Part shown: positions 61,538-64,000 of the stretch, piece after piece
Layout of the letters: each line of letters opens with the position of its first letter
Numbering within the stretch: position 1 is the first letter of the stretch
Assembly: GCF_016862955.1 (NCBI RefSeq)
Contig: NZ_BONY01000034.1
Span: 31,698-95,697, forward strand
Direction: 5' to 3'
Source: Rhizocola hellebori
GTDB taxonomy: Bacteria > Actinomycetota > Actinomycetes > Mycobacteriales > Micromonosporaceae
DNA length: 64,000 nucleotides
Program-made: the position numbers and the translations under genes
Notes under the pieces: model-generated
Told to the model about the DNA's origin: nothing
Seen by the model: the letters and a program-made list of their open reading frames with translations, nothing else
Databases searched by the model: none

Positions 61538-64000
61538 GTGTCGTCCCGACTGAAACGCCAGCTCCCCAGCCTGGCCGTAGCCACGACAGCGGCAGCAGTG
61601 GCGTGGTTCTTGGTCATGCCCGTTTCGCAGTCGTCCGCAGCGACTGCGGCGACTTTCTATGCGTCGACGACTGGGTCCGGGGCGTCGTGCACCCAAGCGG
61701 CGCCCTGTTCATTGGCGGGCGCCCAGAGCGCGGTGCGCGCAAAGCTGATCGCCGATCCCGGCGCAGACGTGCAGGTTCTGCTGGCGGACGGCACCTATCG
61801 GTTGTCAAGCACCTGGAAATTCACCGCCGCCGACTCGGGCAGTGCGGGACACCCAGTGATATGGCGTGCCGCGCCCGGTGCCTTTCCGGTTATCTCCGGC
61901 GCCACTCGGGTGACCGGCTGGGTGCAGGAGGGCACGAGCGGCGTTTGGTCCGCGCCGGTCCCTGCGGCCAGCGAAACGCGGCAGTTGTACATCGATGGCC
62001 GCAAGGTGCCGGTGGCAGGTGCCTCGGCGTCGGACCTCGGCTGGAATGCAAGCTGGACAGGATCGTCGTCGGGATACAACATCAACGCCGACGCTGCCGC
62101 GAAGGCCTGGTTCGGCGCGCGATCGGCCGCCGAGGTCTCCAAGGTGGAGTTCGACTATCCCGGTGGCAATGGCCCATGGACCGAGTCGCGTTGCCGGGTC
62201 GCGAGCTACTCGGCGAGCTCAGCGACATTGACCATGGCCCAGCCCTGCTGGACGAACGTCACCAGCCGGGCCAGCTTCAGCCAGGGCAGCGGCGGTCTGC
62301 CGTCGATGTCGGTGAACACCAAGCCGTCACGGGTCGAAAACGCCAGACCGCTGCTCAGCACGGGTGAATGGTTCCTGGACGCGGCGGCGAACAGGTTGTA
62401 CTACCAGCCCGAGTCGTTTCAGCAGATGCAAAATCTCGACGTGGAGCTGCCACGGCTGGAGTCGCTGCTCCAGGGCGCGGGCACGCTCGCGAACCCGCTG
62501 CATGACATCACGTTCGCTGGGTTGCAGTTCTCTTATGCGACCTGGAACGACCCGTCACGCTCGCACGGTTTCTCCGATGTGCAAAGCAACCTGCGCATCA
62601 CCGAAGGCCGCAACCAAGGCATGTGTACGTTCTCGAACCCGGCGGGCACTTGTCCGTGGGGCGCATTGACCCAACCGCTGGCCAATGTCGCCTTCAGCGC
62701 CACCACCAATCTGACCCTGACCGGCAACCGGTTCGTCAACCTCGGCGGGGCCGGCCTTAGCGTCATGTACGGCGCGCGTAACACGCTCATTCAGGGCAAC
62801 GAGTTCACCGGCATCTCCTCGACGGGACTGTTGCTCGGCTGCACCTACGACCCGACTCCGACGATCGCTTCCCAGGCGCAGGGGATCAAGGATCATTGCA
62901 CGGCGGATGCCGCCGCGGTCAGCGGCGACAGCGTCGGGCTGAACGAAATCCTCACCAACACCACGGTGTCCGACAACGTGATCCACCACATCGGCACCGA
63001 CTACACCTCCGCATGCGGGATCACGCTGTTGTTCTCCCGCGGCACGAAGATCACCAATAACGTTCTATACGATCTGCCCTACACCGCGATCACCGCCGGA
63101 GTCATTCAGGGTCACGTGGATCAGGCGACCACCCCGCAGAACTCCACCAACATCAACGAGAGCAACACCATAAGCAATAACCTTTTTCATGACTATATGT
63201 CGGTACGCAGTGATGGCGGCGCCATCTACGTAGAAGGTCACCAGGCCGGTTACGTCAACCGGGCTGACGGAACCATCGACCCGGTCGCGACACTCGCAAA
63301 GGGGCTACAGGTAAAGGGAAACGTTGCCTTCAACGGCCGCAACACCAACTTCACCTACTACGACGACGCCGGCGCTGAATGGATTAACTGGGAAGGCAAC
63401 GTCGCTTTCGGAGCCGGGGGCGCGGCGCAGGGCGGCTGCAGCCCGACCGGCCACTTCTGGATCCGCAACAACTACTTCTCCGCTCCCACCCAGTCATACC
63501 CTTGCAATCAACCGGTCGACTCGAACGTTTCCGGCACCATCTCGATCCCGGCGACACCCTCAGCCTCTTCCATCCCCGCCAGCATCCTTGCCGCAGCAGG
63601 GCTGACCTCCGCATTTGTCGCACAGCCGAACGCAGGCGCCCCACAGGTCCGCTATATCTCCCCCACGAACGCCGCCCAGGCGCTCATCGGTGGGCACGGC
63701 TTCACCGCGCAGACACCGGTCTACGTGAAGAACGTGAGGGTCACCAACGTGCAGTTCGTCTCCGGCGGCTTCCTCATCGTGCCGATCCCGGCCGGGACCA
63801 CCGCGGCCGACATCCGCGTCGGGGACAGTGGCGGACCGGTCACGCCGGGCCGCATCGACGACACCGACAGCCGCATCATCTACAGCGGTTTCACCGTCCA
63901 AGGTGGCCGGACGTTCGGCGACCTCAACGGCGACATCCACTACGCCACCGCCAACGGATCCACCGCAACCATGACCTTTACCGGCACCGGTATCGCCGTC
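61538..64000 (+). CDS. Secreted right-handed beta-helix protein (partial, runs off the window)
   Basis: At least 821 codons with no stop before the edge. Start GTG at 61538, preceded by CTGGAGGCGATC. The signal peptide (LPSLAVATTAAAVAWFLVMP) ends near residue 34. The early part, FYASTTGSGASCTQAAPCSL then VQVLLADGTYRL, is the standard lead-in of parallel beta-helix glycan enzymes. Repeat turns follow (LTGNRFVNLGGAGLSVMYGA, NTLIQGNEFTGISS, VSDNVIHHIGTDYTSACGIT, ITNNVLYDL). From about residue 710 an IPT-like and then a beta-sandwich segment begins (FGDLNGDIHYATANGSTATM), probably a carbohydrate-binding module. It probably degrades or binds plant or fungal polysaccharide. Confidence 0.85.
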   Translation, partial: MSSRLKRQLPSLAVATTAAAVAWFLVMPVSQSSAATAATFYASTTGSGASCTQAAPCSLAGAQSAVRAKLIADPGADVQVLLADGTYRLSSTWKFTAADSGSAGHPVIWRAAPGAFPVISGATRVTGWVQEGTSGVWSAPVPAASETRQLYIDGRKVPVAGASASDLGWNASWTGSSSGYNINADAAAKAWFGARSAAEVSKVEFDYPGGNGPWTESRCRVASYSASSATLTMAQPCWTNVTSRASFSQGSGGLPSMSVNTKPSRVENARPLLSTGEWFLDAAANRLYYQPESFQQMQNLDVELPRLESLLQGAGTLANPLHDITFAGLQFSYATWNDPSRSHGFSDVQSNLRITEGRNQGMCTFSNPAGTCPWGALTQPLANVAFSATTNLTLTGNRFVNLGGAGLSVMYGARNTLIQGNEFTGISSTGLLLGCTYDPTPTIASQAQGIKDHCTADAAAVSGDSVGLNEILTNTTVSDNVIHHIGTDYTSACGITLLFSRGTKITNNVLYDLPYTAITAGVIQGHVDQATTPQNSTNINESNTISNNLFHDYMSVRSDGGAIYVEGHQAGYVNRADGTIDPVATLAKGLQVKGNVAFNGRNTNFTYYDDAGAEWINWEGNVAFGAGGAAQGGCSPTGHFWIRNNYFSAPTQSYPCNQPVDSNVSGTISIPATPSASSIPASILAAAGLTSAFVAQPNAGAPQVRYISPTNAAQALIGGHGFTAQTPVYVKNVRVTNVQFVSGGFLIVPIPAGTTAADIRVGDSGGPVTPGRIDDTDSRIIYSGFTVQGGRTFGDLNGDIHYATANGSTATMTFTGTGIAV

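Overview
The DNA is GC-rich and reads as a filamentous actinomycete. Supporting signs are GTG and TTG starts, Sec and Tat signal peptides, large SARP/NB-ARC/TPR regulators, an AraC regulator, an F420-type LLM oxidoreductase and many small secreted proteins. The gene mix is accessory rather than core: no ribosomal, tRNA or rRNA genes were seen, and almost every gene is a regulator, a secreted protein, a signalling or defence-like protein, or a mobile-element remnant. The genus cannot be set from the sequence alone.

Layout. 0-0.6 kb: frameshifted tail of an RHS protein. 0.8-5.9 kb: a compact set with a sugar-1-phosphate nucleotidyltransferase, two Nudix hydrolases, a TPR regulator and an unusual sulfotransferase-FGE-like fusion. 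5.9-8.5 kb: a graveyard of broken mobile genes (tyrosine integrase, IS21 istB, IS5-type transposase, hsdM scrap). 8.5-17 kb: secreted proteins around a coupled HSP90-like/TPR gene pair (10.1-14.7 kb). 17-24.5 kb: CPCC protein, AraC operon with two membrane proteins, VOC protein, XRE-NB-ARC-TPR regulator. 24.7-34.5 kb: secreted beta-propeller, DEAD-box helicase, PETase-like polyester hydrolase, arginase-family protein, beta-helix protein. 34.5-36.3 kb: a GNAT-aminotransferase fusion broken by two frameshifts. 36.8-39.1 kb: an AT-richer stretch with small membrane proteins. 39.3-47.9 kb: LLM oxidoreductase, a SARP regulator with its divergent secreted target, and a TIR-TM-WD40 protein. 48-51.5 kb: sugar ABC importer (binding lipoprotein plus two permeases fused in one chain). 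51.7-56.4 kb: diguanylate cyclase/phosphodiesterase, membrane protein, lipoprotein, GH25 lysozyme. 56.7-64 kb: FG-GAP lipase divergent from a second SARP, then a beta-helix protein cut by the window edge.

How genes may work together. The best-supported regulatory logic is around the SARPs. Between the first SARP and its divergent secreted gene are three heptamers at exact 11-bp spacing, then 8 bp, then a -10 box, which is the known SARP promoter layout. The same geometry precedes a second secreted gene at 44.9 kb, and a looser version, possibly with a leaderless start, precedes the lipase beside the second SARP. Other possible functional units are the HSP90-like/TPR pair, the sulfotransferase-FGE cluster and the TIR-WD40 protein. 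Several otherwise intact genes carry single-base frameshifts at short repeats, so part of the decay may be assembly error.
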